Positions 32,951-44,307 of a stretch of 64,000 nt of DNA are shown one piece after another. The DNA is from Alentia gelatinosa (lineage: Eukaryota > Annelida > Polychaeta > Phyllodocida > Polynoidae): positions 35,397,153 to 35,461,152 of the forward strand of contig OX465587.1 of NCBI GenBank assembly GCA_950022655.1, given 5' to 3'. Numbering within the stretch: the first letter of the stretch is position 1; each line of letters opens with the position of its first letter. The position numbers were made by a program, and so were the translations under genes. A model generated the notes under the pieces. It saw only the letters and a list, made by a program, of their open reading frames with translations, searched no databases and was not told where the DNA came from.

Positions 32951-33945
32951 AACTGGTAAAAGTTAATACATGAGGAGCAAGACGACAATCCTCCGGAATC
33001 AAGTTATTGCCTCCGGAAGATCATCATGGAAGTCACTAGGTAGGGAAATTTTTTTTTTCCCCTACCCGGGTCCTTCCCATACCCATCTGATTGCGGTCCC
33101 GGGAGAGTTGTTAGCTTTTCTGGTTCCGACCTCAGATGGTGTACTCCCGGCCGACCACGCCTCAGTCCAGATGTCCGTCGTCTTCCCTAAATGTCCTCGT
33201 CAGAGGACAACTTAAGGTCAAGAACATCCGACTGGCTGGGCACGGCAGCAGTCTGTGGAACCGGCATTGCCGGGGTTGACCGCTCTGGTCGCAGCGGACT
33301 CAGCACCGCCGTAGGTTGAAGCTACCAACTGTTGGAGAGCGGTCAGTCGGGTATCCAAGTCAATCCTGGATTCCAACGGGATGATGCTGCCCATCATCCC
33401 CATAGCCCCATCCTGTTCCTCTGAGCGATCAATCAGGGTTCCCTGGGAGGGTCTTGCCGATATCTCGGTCCGCATCACAGGAGGAGGCGATCTCGGCTTC
33501 GCGGGTTCAGCCGGATCCGTAAGGACCCGACCTTGCCCGGAGAGCAGAGCATTCACACTCACATCCATGGGCTGAGCCTCTGTGGATGTAGTGCCACTCA
33601 TGGAGATATCCTCCACGGATGACCACCCCAACATGTCGGCGAGTTGCCGGCATGTCGGGTCTGGTCCTTCCGCGGTGAACTGGATGAACCTCCCACGGAT
33701 ACGTTGTCGGGACAACCACGCTTCCTCTAGGGTTTGCGGGTCGTCTCCGATGTCGTAGAGTGACATGCCCAAGTGCCGAAGACAACGCTCATCCTGGAGA
33801 TGGGCCTGTGCTTCCACTCGGGCAAACCTCGACTGGGCCGTGGTTTTTGCAATACGGGCGTCCTCTAAGTCCGCTGCATACTGCGTAGCCAGGCCCTTCA
33901 TGGCTTCTCGCACCTCGTACCGGGCTAGGTTGACTAGCTCCTTAA

Positions 33946-34825
33946 CCCTTTCCTTACCGCACCTAGCGTAGTGCATAGTGTGTTAATGACCGTGCCCTCC
34001 GTAACGAACGTTCCCACCACTACCGCACGTCGCACGCTGAACAGACGTCAGAATACCGGCCTATTCTGCAGGTGTTAGAAAATGGCCAAAAGTGCAGAGG
34101 GGTGCATCACTAATTAGCAAATTTAAATAACTTAGAGAAATAATTAGATAATTTGAATGATACCGAATAAAAGAGGAGACTTCAGGCTTTATTTTCATAC
34201 CATTCATTATGAAATAGATCGATATTTAATGATTATATTAATATTTCCAATTGCAGGAAGAATTTGAGACATTTTTGTTGCTCCATTGACACAAGCCTGC
34301 ACATAGGCCCAATATAGCACTGCACATACAAAGGGGTGTATCTTTTTTTCCATCGCGATGACATCATGTTTTTTTAAAGTAAATAATAATAAAAAGATAT
34401 GGAGAACACTTTTGTAAGTTGTTTTGCATGAAAAATATTATGGAAAAATCATGAAAATGCGATATGCTTGATAGGTGATGCCCAGGGCACTCTGTATTAT
34501 AAGTAGGCGTAAGGGTTCGTTCTCTCAACTCGCCATTATTTATAGCTGGGTATAAACATCACCATGGCAACCATTCTACAGAAATTCTGTCAATTACTAT
34601 ATATAATATGGTTTTCTTTATTAAGTGAAAATCTTTTTTAAATCAACAAATTATTTTCGGAAATATAATGTTTCACATGTTCTTGTATCAAAATGCTGCA
34701 TTTATGCAGCAGCGGTATTCCCATGGTGCTGCATTTATGCAGAAGCGGTATTCCTATGGTGCTGCATAAATGCAGCAGCGGTACTGGCGTGGTGCTGCAT
34801 ATATGCAGCAGCGGTCGTGAAAGGG
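33946..34825. mobile_element. piggyBac-like MITE at TTAA
   Basis: Flanked by ttaa on both sides (33942-33945 and 34826-34829). Ends are ccctttccttaccgc and, inverted at the right, ccctttcacgaccgc. TTAA duplication and CCC-starting ends are hallmarks of the piggyBac superfamily. 880 bp, no transposase. It interrupts gypsy ORF3 exactly between HESLV and ELVNLARY of the uninterrupted frame in copy 3. Confidence 0.88.
34688..34812. repeat. Tandem palindromes in the piggyBac-like MITE
   Basis: Four units of about 33 bp, each with the hairpin-forming tgctgcatttatgcagca (variants ataaatg, atatatg) followed by gcggt, ending at the right terminal repeat. Confidence 0.88.
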
Positions 34826-36385
34826 TTAACAAGGCTCTCATGGAGGGCTTGAGCGCCCCTGCGGACTCGGCCTTCCAACGTGCTGCCTATGTGTGACTCT
34901 AGTTGACCCGCCCGTTGGACATACTCAATACTGAGCGCACAGGGAGACGAAGTTACCTTCGACTCGGCTGGGGGCCTTGTCATTGGTTTCTTCGTCACCA
35001 CAGGAGCCGGGTTAGCTGGAGGTGGGAGTGCCGGAAAGGCCTCTTCACTCTTCGCTTTCCCAGATGCCTGGGCAGCACCCTTCCCTTTGGTCAGTGGGGT
35101 CACTCCCTGGAGGCTTGTACTAGGACGAGTCCCAGTCAGTTTCTCCCCGGGTCCACCCGCTTTGGAAGCAGGCGGAACGTTTCCCTCACCCTTTGCTGAA
35201 AGGATTTTGAGTCCTTCAGCCAGACTCGGCGTAGCCTGGTAGGCAGCTTCCACCACGTCAGCGATGGTGTGCCTACTAGGGGCCGACTTCTCTTTTTGCT
35301 TCTTGGCAGGTTTCCCAGAAGCGTCATCCTCGCAGGACAAGGATGACGGCAACCGTTTGACCCGCCGTCAAGCCTTCGAGGACCCCTTAGACGGTTCCCG
35401 GCTATGGGACCGCTTAGTCCTCGACTCGCGTGCCATGCGACGATGGTTGGAGGCGGACAGCATCAGACTCCCCTACCAGCTGGAATTCTTCTTCCATCCA
35501 ACCTTGAACAACCGACTGCGCTCACGCTTGTCTCCGGCTCCGGTTTGCCTTTCTGAGCGTCGGAAGCCAGGTCCAGAAACCTTTGCCAAAGGTTCTTAAC
35601 CCGCTCCCTAGCTGCAGCTCCAGCAGTCCGGTGCTCCTGGGCGATGTGTCGGACAAGATCCGATCGCCGCGAACTGGCACAACCGGCCTGGCAAGCACCA
35701 CCTTTCTTGCCCAGGCACTGTAGCAATGGTTGTTCGGCTAGGTGAGCCAAAAAGGTTCCAGCCGCCGCTGGCTTCCCCTTTGGAGGCGTCCAAGGCTGGT
35801 ACATTGACTGCACCAAGGCATGTGTCTTGGGATCTGGGATCCCCGCCAACATTTTATCCAGGCCCTGGGTTGACACCACAGGCCCGGACTCTTCCGGGGT
35901 AGAGGTCTTCCCCAGAGAACGGCGACGCGGGCGGGCTCGGCCTCGCCTCGGCGTCTCGATCTCCGATTCGGAACCTCTAGCCTCCATCATTATCACGTCT
36001 GAGTCTGAGGTCTCAGCTTTCACTGAGCTCGTCTTCGGACGGCCACCGGAAGAACCATTAGCAGCAGAGGCCGCCTTGGTATTCTTCCCCTTGTGACTTG
36101 CTCCCCGTCCGGGTCGTTCAACTTGGGTTTCCCCAAGTAGAACAGAGTCCTCGGACTCGTTCCCTTCCAGGTCAAAGTCACCGTCGTCTGACCCGATGAG
36201 CAAAGCATCATCGTCCAGGTCTGCCCCCCACTCAGCCAAAGCTGAGGATCTGGGCAGCATTGAGGGGAGCTCTTGTCCACCCTCCTCAACGGGGGTACAG
36301 TCAGCCATGCTGCTACCGCCCGACTCCCGTGGTGCTAGGCACCACTCCGAACACAGAGTGAAGACATCTGAAAAAAAACAGGGCC

Positions 36386-36450
36386 TTATATACTCCTAGT
36401 TGACCCAGATTCACTCTCATGAACCAATCAACCGTGCCGAGACTGACTCA
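36386..36450 (-). promoter_or_regulatory. Internal ORF3 promoter, copy 2
   Basis: Minus-strand TATATAA (36392-36386) after ggtcaactaggag, with ATTGG about 35 bases upstream, 78 bases before the ORF3 ATG. The block is nearly identical to 53559-53640 of copy 3. Confidence 0.6.
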
Positions 36451-36874
36451 TCTTGAGCGTCTCAACACCGCATGTGTGAAGAAACCAAAGGTCAGCGTTA
36501 TGCTTGACCTGATTCGCTCACACGCCTCAATCTCCCAGCTTAGGTTCCGAAACCCGGGGAAGCCCTTTTTGGCTCCATCCCGAGTTCTGCACTCCATGGG
36601 GGTTTCTTTATGCCGTTGTGTATTACCTTAGAAGTATGGGAGGCTGTGTACAATTTCCCATGAGAGGATCGTACCTATTAGTGCGTTTGGCAATTCTGCA
36701 GCCTCTAGAGGGTCCTCGACGGGATCCCTTAGAGCAACGTCTGGGCTGCGGCACACAACGACAAGTTTAAGGTAACTTTTTTATCAACTCTCACAGTCAA
36801 TTGACACGCCACTGACTTCCAACGGTCTACACTCCGTACCAATCCTTCTTTGTAGTTAACCACAGCTTTCGATT

Positions 36875-38671
36875 TTAATCAACTGCTGCGCAGGGTTTTA
36901 AGCCCATTATAGACTTCTTTCTACATCTCGAACCATGCTTATTATACATAGTTTGATCCGCAGTCATGGTGGACTTAGCCGCGTCAGGCTTCTCGTCTAC
37001 CCACACCTTCCCTTTGAGGTTAGTGTCAGTAGGAATCACCTTCCGTGGCCGCCCCGGTCTCCGTCGTGTTGATGGGAACCCATTACTTGGAACCCCGGTA
37101 CCCTTTGCCCGGGACTTCCCAGTCTGGGTCTGCCTCCGCTGTGTGAACGGGGGTTTGACACCCGGCTTCCCGGCTCTTTGAACCCGGGACCTCCCTGTTT
37201 TACAGGGTGAGTCCGCGGTCAGCGACACCTCCCGTGTGGTAGCAGGGTGTGAAACTTCAAAGCCGGAACATTCGCGCTTACCCTCCCAGAGTCGTAATCG
37301 AGCTACATGGAATTTGTAACGCCTTCGTGACCATTCATCCTCTATCACTTCTGTCATTTCTGACAATATTTGAACAATTCGGAATGGTCCATCCCAGTTA
37401 GGAGCGAGTTTAACATTTACCAGCGGAGTGTGGTACCATACAACCCGGTCTCCTACTCGGAACATACGTGGCTTAAGATTGACATCATGTCCAGCCTTTT
37501 GCCACTCAGCAGCCTTCACCAGGTTCTGCCTTGCGAGGGAATATCCCTCAACAAAACATTCCCTGAGTCTTTCGACAAACCCTATGGGACAAGGATCATC
37601 CGTGGACATTCCTGGAACACCATAGACTATGTCGGCGGGCATTACTATCTCCTCGCTAAAGACGAGTAAGCTAGGTGAACACCCCGTGCTAGAATGAATG
37701 GTTCCATTGTAAGCGTGTGCTATGAATGGTGGCAATTCATCCCAGTTCTTCCGGTTTTCATCTACCAGGGTCCGAAGACACTGGATCAAAGTTCGGTTGA
37801 ACCTTTCCACCATGCCATCTGATTGAGGATGATATGGGTTTGTATGCTTCTTTTTAATCTCCAGTATCCTACACATTTCTTTCCAGATCTGAGATTCAAA
37901 TTCCCGTCCCTCGTCGGAATGTAACACACTCGGAGTTCCGAAAGGCAGCATCCAAATTTTCACTAAAGCTTCCGCGCAAGTGGCCGCTTTGTGATTCGTG
38001 AGGGGATAGATCTGCACATATTTTGTGTAGTAATCCATCACCACCATCATACAGGTGTTCCCGTCTTCTGACTCTTCGATACCAGAAATGATATCTAGAG
38101 CGATTCTGGCAAACCTGACTCCAAACAGTTCCTGCTGTAGCGGCATCTTTCTGAGACCTACCCCGGGTTTGACTTTGCCACAGACGGAACAACTGGATAT
38201 TCATCTTCGGATATCCGCTCCCATCCCAGGCCAGTAGTAACGACGCCTTATTCTGGCAACCGTCCTTTTCCGCCCTAGATGCGCTGCACTCCTATGTTCG
38301 TGACATAGGGTCATTAATCCGGAACGTAGTTCTCGAGGGACCACTAATTGCAGAGTATGCTTAAGTGGTTGCAACGCGGTTCTCCATCGATATAATACTC
38401 CATCCCGGACCTCTAATTCCTTCCACTGACCACACAGATTCCGAAATTCCCGGCTTTCAGGCGAGATCTCGGGCCCTATAGGTCGATGGAGCCCATTCGC
38501 TACCAGTTTGTTTAAGCGGGACAGATCTGGGTCAGCCTGTTGACTTTCCTTAATCTGTTCCAGCGTCCACTGATAGTTCTGGGGCGTTTTCACTTTCTGG
38601 GAGCGTAGGGCAGCTATCACCACTCTATGCTCACCACAATCCCGGCAATCTGGACGTCCACATTTCCGCAC
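36875..38671 (-). pseudogene. Integrase of gypsy copy 2
   Basis: The integrase joins element cDNA to chromosomal DNA. In frame 38671-38201 the HHCC zinc domain appears (HEHRSAAHLGRKRT, RRYYWPGMGADI), ending at a TGA where copy 3 has TGG. In frame 38146-36875 the catalytic core follows: first Asp in ALDIISG, second in HSDEGREFES, Glu in MVERFNRT. Then come the GDRVVWYHTPL / WDGPFRIV C-terminal domain and a long basic Pro/Arg-rich tail (RRRPGRPRK, resembling an AT-hook) to the stop. All three catalytic residues are present. The only obvious break is between zinc domain and core. Confidence 0.9.
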
Positions 38672-38767
38672 TGGTCTCCTTGAGAGACAATCTGCATTAA
38701 CGACGGACTTTCCAGCCTGGTGCTCGATCTGGCAGTTAGTTAATCCGAACTCGGAAAGGGCTGCCAG

Positions 38768-40314
38768 TCATCTTCCAATCATTCCCTCGGCATCTTTGAA
38801 GTTAAAGAGCCATTTGAGAGAAGAATGGTCGGTAAACAAGATAAAATCTCCACCCGCTAAGAAGTGTCGATATTTTCTTACATACACCACAACTGCTAAG
38901 AGTTCCCTCTTAATGGTACAGTAGTTCCGCTGGCTTTTGCTCAAGCTATTGCTGGCAAAGGCTATTGGAACTTCCACACCATCCTGAATCTGAAACAACG
39001 CCGCTCCGATACTCTCATTACTAGCGTCAGTATCAAGAATGAACCGACCCTGGGGCAGAGGGTACTTCAACACGGGAGTCTCCGTAAATTTCCTTTTTAG
39101 TCCCAGAAAAGCAACTTCGGCTTCTGGAGTCCATCGGAACTCCTTCGGCTTCCCTGGCTTATCTAGTACTACATACTGTTGCATGGGGTGTGCAATTTCA
39201 GAAAAACCCTGGATAAAGTCGCGGTAATATGAACAAAATCCTAGGAAAGACCTTATGTCTTTTATATTCTGGGGGCTTTGTTTTTTTTGATTGTTTGTTT
39301 TGGTAGTTTAACGTCCAATTTGTTCAATTAGACTTACTTTGGGTTTGATCGAATCTATGAGATGAATGCAGGAGAAATCCCACCCCTACACATTTACCGA
39401 GGTGAGAGTTCTTTTACTTCCCACACCACATAGACATGCCATGAGAAGGATTGGCCTTTGATATAGCAGTAAATCTACCACTGCTGGGGGGTGAAGGAGA
39501 AAAGTGGCTGCAGTGGGACCCGAATCAACAAAGTCCCGTACTCTTTACCACTGAGCTATCTCCCCACCCACCCCGGTCGCTTTAGTTATGCTTGCGTGCA
39601 AGCATATCCGGTCTGCACCACGAGGAGGCGAGGCGACCAAGAGGGTGAACAGATTGGTAATTTCTGGCCAGTTGGCCACAACCTCCAACTTAGAGGGATC
39701 TGCACGGATTCCTTCTCCGGAAACAATCCGTCCCAAGTATTCCACAGACCTGCGAAACAGCTTACATTTCTGAGGTTTGAGTTTTAACCCATAGGATTTA
39801 ATCCGCTCAAATACCTCTTTCAGGTTTTCTAGACATTTGACATAATTCTTTCCGAAGATGATTATGTCATCCAGATAAACCAGACACTTCTTCCACTGTC
39901 GGCCACGCACATCTGGTCCATCAGGGATTCAAATGTCGCAGGAGCGTTACAGAGGCCAAATGGCATTACGGTGAATTCGTAAAGCCCTTGATGAGTAGTG
40001 AAAGCCGTTTTGGGCTGATCATTACTATTCATCTTTACCTGCCAATATCCGGACTGGAGATCAAGAGTACAAAACCACTGATTCCCACCTAGAGAGTCGA
40101 GACTCTCATCGATCCGTGGTATTGGATAGGCATTTTTCCGGGTGATACCGTTCAGTTTTCTGTAGTCAATACAGAACCGGCAGGTACCATCCTTCTTAGT
40201 AACCATTACCACAGGGCTGGCCCAAGGACTTGCACTGGGAACAATTACTTTCTGGCTCACCATTTTTTCCACTTCCTCTTCTAAAGCTTCCCGTTTTACC
40301 GGAGGCAGCCGTCA
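38768..40314 (-). pseudogene. Reverse transcriptase and RNase H of gypsy copy 2
   Basis: Reading leftward: SPWASPVVMVTKKDG, CRFCIDYRKLN, LDLQSGYWQVKM and MPFGLCNAPATFE (40272-39862). After a frameshift come YLDDIIIFG (catalytic YLDD, about 39885-39874) and LKLKPQKCKLF to 39670, where a SINE interrupts. RNase H follows at 39184-38768 (FILDTDASNESIGAAL, NYCTIKRELLAVV, FILFTDHSSLKWL) and stops at a TGA where copy 3 has TGG. The stop at 40312-40314 replaces a CGA that copy 3 retains. So one frameshift, one insertion and two nonsense changes. Confidence 0.9.
39277..39655 (-). mobile_element. tRNA-derived SINE, copy 3, inside RT
   Basis: The longest of the three copies. On the minus strand it has the head with ttggtcgcctcgcctcctcg, box A TAGCTCAGTGGTAAAGAGT, box B GATTCGGGTCCC, the tail with agcagtggtagatttactgc, and an A-rich end (aatcaaaaaaaacaaag). 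It splits the RT of gypsy copy 2 after the VVANWP codons. No clean target duplication. Confidence 0.88.
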
Positions 40315-41475
40315 ATAAGGAAGACGGAAAGGTTGGTGTCCCTCAGTATCAATTGTATGTTCTACCCAGTCAGTTTGTCCCAAAGGATCCCCTGGTCGAG
40401 CAAAGATTGACTCCACACTCTTTAGAAGTACTCTTAGTTCATGTCGTTCCCCACTATTTAGTGCGTCTGCTGACTGAACTAAGGCCTCCAGAGTTTCATG
40501 CAACTGACCTGGGACCGGAATGTATCCTGTTCCAGAATCAATAGCACTTACTCGAACTTCTTCATAATCAATTCCCTTGAAGTCCAGCTTTCCCGGTTCG
40601 GATGTCATACCTTCCCCGTTTAGGTTGGAAACTGGAATAGGTGTGATTCCCTGTGGACCGGAGTCTACTAGGCCATCTACATGAGCTAGGGTTGCCCAAC
40701 CCAATGTAACACCTTTCTTCAATTTAATCAACCCGGAGGTATGATTACTGATAGGAATTGATCCTTCTCTCGCACTACCGATCAAAGTATCCCAGGCCTG
40801 TATTCCTTTTAGGGAAAACAATTCTGGGTTTGGCTCGAATAGCGCATTTTCTTCTGGCAGATCACCTTCCCCAGCTATCAGGACATTAACCATCTGCTGA
40901 GGTGGGATCCCCACATCTTGTCGAACAGAAATCACTGAAGAAATCCGTAGGCAGCTACATTCCACCTCCATCAACTCAGGGTATTTGAGTCGGAGTGTGC
41001 CGTCTTGTAGATCCACAGAGCCTCCATAGAGGGTGAGAAAATCTACGCCTAATATTCCACTCTCTTTGATATCACTTAGTATGGGACCCCATACGAATTC
41101 AGTGTTACCTATCGAGACTGGAATAATCACACTGCCATAGCATCTCATTTGAGCGCCATTTGCAGCTTTTGCCGAAGCTCCAGGAACATGACATTCCTGG
41201 GCGAACCTGAGAGACTGATAGAGTCCATTGTTCAACACAGAGCGACTTGCGCCAGTATCTAGTAACAGATCTATCTTTCTTCCCTGAATTCTAGCCGGCA
41301 CATACCAGCGTCGTCCACCTAAGGGAGACGGCTGTCGTATAAACCGCGAGATTCCATCCAAGGTTCCGAGGTCCCATCTGCGTTGACAAAGCCATTGCAG
41401 ACAGGGATGCCCGGGTGAAAGATATTGACTACAAATCGTTGCGACTGTATTCCGTATCTTCCCCTTTTCTGGCAA
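40312..41475 (-). pseudogene. Protease and pol N-terminus of gypsy copy 2
   Basis: An open 387-codon stretch. The aspartic protease has LLLDTGASRSVLN (catalytic DTG about residue 74) and a second conserved ILGVDFLTLYGGSVDL segment. A long linker leads into the RT region (VESIFARPGDPLGQTDWVEHTI). It ends at a TGA that replaces a CGA codon of copy 3. The protease would cleave Gag-Pol inside the particle. The pol frame lies in a different phase from gag, so a frameshift or separate initiation would be expected in an active element. Confidence 0.88.
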
Positions 41476-41557
41476 GTTTGGACGGGTCCCTTCCTATTTA
41501 TTTCGCTGGTCTGTGTCCCCTGGCACATACCTTCCCGGACCGTAGTGTTGCCACCTT

Positions 41558-44290
41558 CTACAGTCCTCCCTCGTTTTCCGGATCACTTCTGGAAGCAACT
41601 GGTAACGCGGGCAGACCACGAGGTGTTTCCACTGTGGATACGTTTCGGGACTCTGGACAATCTGCAGAGATATGTCCCATCTTATTACATCGCCAACAAC
41701 GTCGGACTTCCAGCTGGTTCTTTTCCACCTGGCCCAGTCTTTCGTTGATTCTAGCTAGTAACTTCATTACCTCGGAAGAGTTCTCCTCCGGTTCTGAAGG
41801 TTTGGGTTTAGCCGCTGCCACAGAAGGTACATCGCTGTTCCTTCCAAAGCTAGAGGATCTATCACGTCCGCGTCCCCGTTGACGGAAACCTCCCCTTCCG
41901 AGCACCATTGAACAAACATTAGAGAGTATGTCCTCTATTTCCGTCTTCTGGCACACGTGGGTATCTTCTTCCTCCCCATGTTGCCAAGAAGAGCCTACCA
42001 TGTTAACCCGGGAAGTTTTTCCTGGATTAGCATATTTGCCGAATAGTACACACCGTTGGTCCTAGGCATCTACTATCCGGAGTACCTGCATGAAGTTCAT
42101 TCCAGGTTCCCACTTTGAGATGACTTCCGTTCGCACGTCATCATCCCGAAGCCCTTTCACAAACTGAGTTTGTAGATCTTCATGCAGCGCGGGAGAATCT
42201 AGTCTCGTTCCCGGGTAGACTTCCATCAACATTTGTTGTACAGCCAGCCCATAGGCTAGAGTTGTCTCCTCCCGACCCTGGATCCTCTTTAAAAAAGTTG
42301 ATCTAGGATTCAGCGTTACCAGCTGACCACAGTAGTATGAGGCTACCTCCACTAACTCATCCCATTCCGTACCACCGGAACGGCGAAAAAGCGCGAAGTG
42401 CAGCTTCACCGGGTCCATCTCGCAGCGCTCTTTTGAGGTATGGCAATGCATTGACCTTGTTCCAGCCCGTGAACCAGGGGGCTGTTTCACTAGGAGCTAC
42501 AAGTCTCGCTATTTGTAACAGTGGCAGCAATGCGGCAGTTTGCGTTTCATTAGAAGGTGCAGTCAAGCGTGAACAGCACCTGGGACACAAGCGGCACCAA
42601 CAGTGGCAGTGACCGTTTCACTAGTAAATTGGGTCTCGCTGTTAGTGCCACTGTGGAGCTGCTGTAAGCGAGAGGGTCTACCCTCTCGTTTGTTACGCGT
42701 ATAGAACACTCTCACCCACTTCCCATGAGAATTAAGCAATGACATTTTTACACGAGTAAGGTATCTATATAGCCTATGATCGTACCAAATATGAAGAACA
42801 TCGGCCACGCCGTTCTGAAGTTATCGGCGATTGAATTTTGTACCCCCTCCGTGCGATTGCGCTAGTTGCTGTTCTTTTTCACTCCTTCCGTAATGCGGCG
42901 GGGTTACAGCTGTTCTTTTTGTCTCTCCCTGGAGGCCGGCAGGAGGTGCAGTATTTGCTATGACAAAATTCAAACACCGATATCTTGGGAACGGCGTGGC
43001 TGATTTTCATCATTTTTGGTACGATCATAGGTTATATATATACCTTACTCCTGTGAAAATTTCATTGCTTAATTTCTATGGGAAGGGGTGAAATTCCACG
43101 TCATCGTGGCCAGTCCACGAATAAATTTGAATGGCAAACGCGTGTGCATAGCGAGACCTGTGCCAACAGTGAGAGTTGGTCTCACCTCAATAGCGAGACC
43201 ACTGATGAAACGCAAATTTGGGATTGACACTGTTGGTGCCACTGTTGGGGCCGCTGTTGCAGTCTCACCTCTCGCTTTCACTCCACTACTAGTGAAACAG
43301 CTCCCAGTGTTCCCACTCCATTCCCTTTCTGTAAGGTTTAGGAATGACAGCATTCCCTCTGGCTGCGTTTTCTGGTCGCATGATCGGAACCTTGTCGGCT
43401 CGTGCCATTGACAAGTTAAATATCCGATCTTGTTCCCTTACTCGGTCGACAGAGCTGAACCCTAGCTCGGCTATAGCTTTGCTAGTATGTCCCGGACTCT
43501 AATAACCCGATCTTGACTCGGAAGGTAGCCGGAAGCTTACCAATGGAGTCGGTGCACCCCTTGTTCCAGATGTGAATCTGGTTGGGGTTCCTTCGGGATA
43601 TTCCGTCCTCCCGGGAGGGGAATAGAGGTGATCCTTAACATTGCTCCAGCCAGCTTGGGACATAGGCATCCTTTTGGATGTTTCTGTCTCAGCTCGTTGA
43701 GCCTGGTCCTTCATGTAATGTACATCCTGGTCAAATTGCTCAATCCTTGCCAGAGCCTGAGTCTCGCGAGCCGAGAGTTCTTCTAAGGTATAGTGCCGTT
43801 TGGCTACTTCCTCAGCGACCTCTCGATTCTGAGCCTCCAACTCCCGAAGCATTTCTCAAGCCTCTCTTTTCCGATCCATCTCGGCTAAGAGCTCCGACCC
43901 AAGAAGGCCTTCAGGATTCAGGTTGGAGGTTACCTGGAAGGTATCCTCCTCACCATCCCGGGGAGTGCTTGACTCTCCAGGACTATCTGTCTGGGACCCA
44001 ATCTTACTGAGTCCCTCCAGATTCCTTGAGGGGCCATTTTGGCTGTCAGCCGCCAGACTGAAACTCTTCAGGACCGTCGAACCCAGATTCTGAGCGGCGG
44101 TTCTCTTCCGAGATTTCCCTTTGCCGGACTTCTGGGTGTTACCCTCTCCCTCCAGCTTAGATGACTCTTCGTCATTCCGGGCTGGGAGAGCCGGTTGAGA
44201 AGTTACCCCCTCATCCTCACTCTCCTGCACAGCTTGGGATCTGGTTTTTACACCAGCCCGTTCATTCACCGAGAATTCCGGGTTGTTCAA
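41558..44290 (-). pseudogene. gag of gypsy copy 2
   Basis: Collinear with the 635-codon gag of copy 3 but in four pieces: 44290-43856 (N-terminal, with GVKTRSQAVQ and a basic KSRKRTAAQ stretch), 43852-43499 (coiled-coil-like EAQNREVAEEVAKRHYTLEEL), 42490-42062 (capsid-like core) and 42001-41558 (Arg/Gly-rich part, then the CCHC knuckle CWRCNKMGHISADC). The first break is a CGA to TGA change at 43858-43856. A TIR element (42478-43303) splits the core and took about 25 bp with it or was accompanied by that loss. Non-functional. Confidence 0.88.
42478..43303. mobile_element. TIR element (MITE-like) inside gag
   Basis: 826 bp with inverted ends ggggctgtttcactag and ctagtgaaacagctc, extended by less exact inverted similarity (aacagtggca..., tttgcgtttcat, tctcgctatt). 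Flanked by ccag on both sides (42474-42477, 43304-43307). A second inner inverted pair (gcgattgaattttgtaccc-type and a tcatcattttggtacgatcatag block) is present. No transposase. Superfamily not identified. Confidence 0.7.
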
Positions 44291-44307
44291 GCAACCTGGG
44301 ATCCTGG

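Larger units (their letters stand above)
27948..33217 (-). other. 3' untranslated region of gypsy copy 2 (split by PLE2)
   Basis: About 1.5 kb between ORF3 and the polypurine tract, collinear in reverse complement with 56429-57789 of copy 3 and interrupted by PLE2. No coding frame is conserved between copies here. Confidence 0.75.
33218..36308 (-). pseudogene. ORF3 of gypsy copy 2 (post-pol ORF, interrupted)
   Basis: This is the third ORF of the element, starting at ATG 36308 about 80 bases after a TATA box. The N-terminus (MADCTPVEEGGQELPS, then LDDDALLIGSDDGDFDLEG) is acidic. A Ser/Lys-rich part and RRGRARPRRRS follow. This copy then has a C2H2-like zinc finger (C-x2-C... SDLVRHIAQEH) near 35640-35700, absent from copy 3. 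The C-terminal part has HTIADVVEAAYQATPSL and ELVNLARYEVREAMKGLA (likely helical), ending LGWSSVED and a Ser/Pro-rich tail. A piggyBac-like MITE splits it at 33946-34825 and there are further frame breaks. No signal peptide, membrane segment or known domain is seen. Function unknown. Confidence 0.75.

Noticed and set aside
22180..39565. tRNA genes at about 22230, 25610 and 39550
   Set aside because: Box A and B are present, but the three loci share long non-tRNA head and tail sequence, and the tRNA-like part does not fold into a full cloverleaf by eye. They are SINEs.
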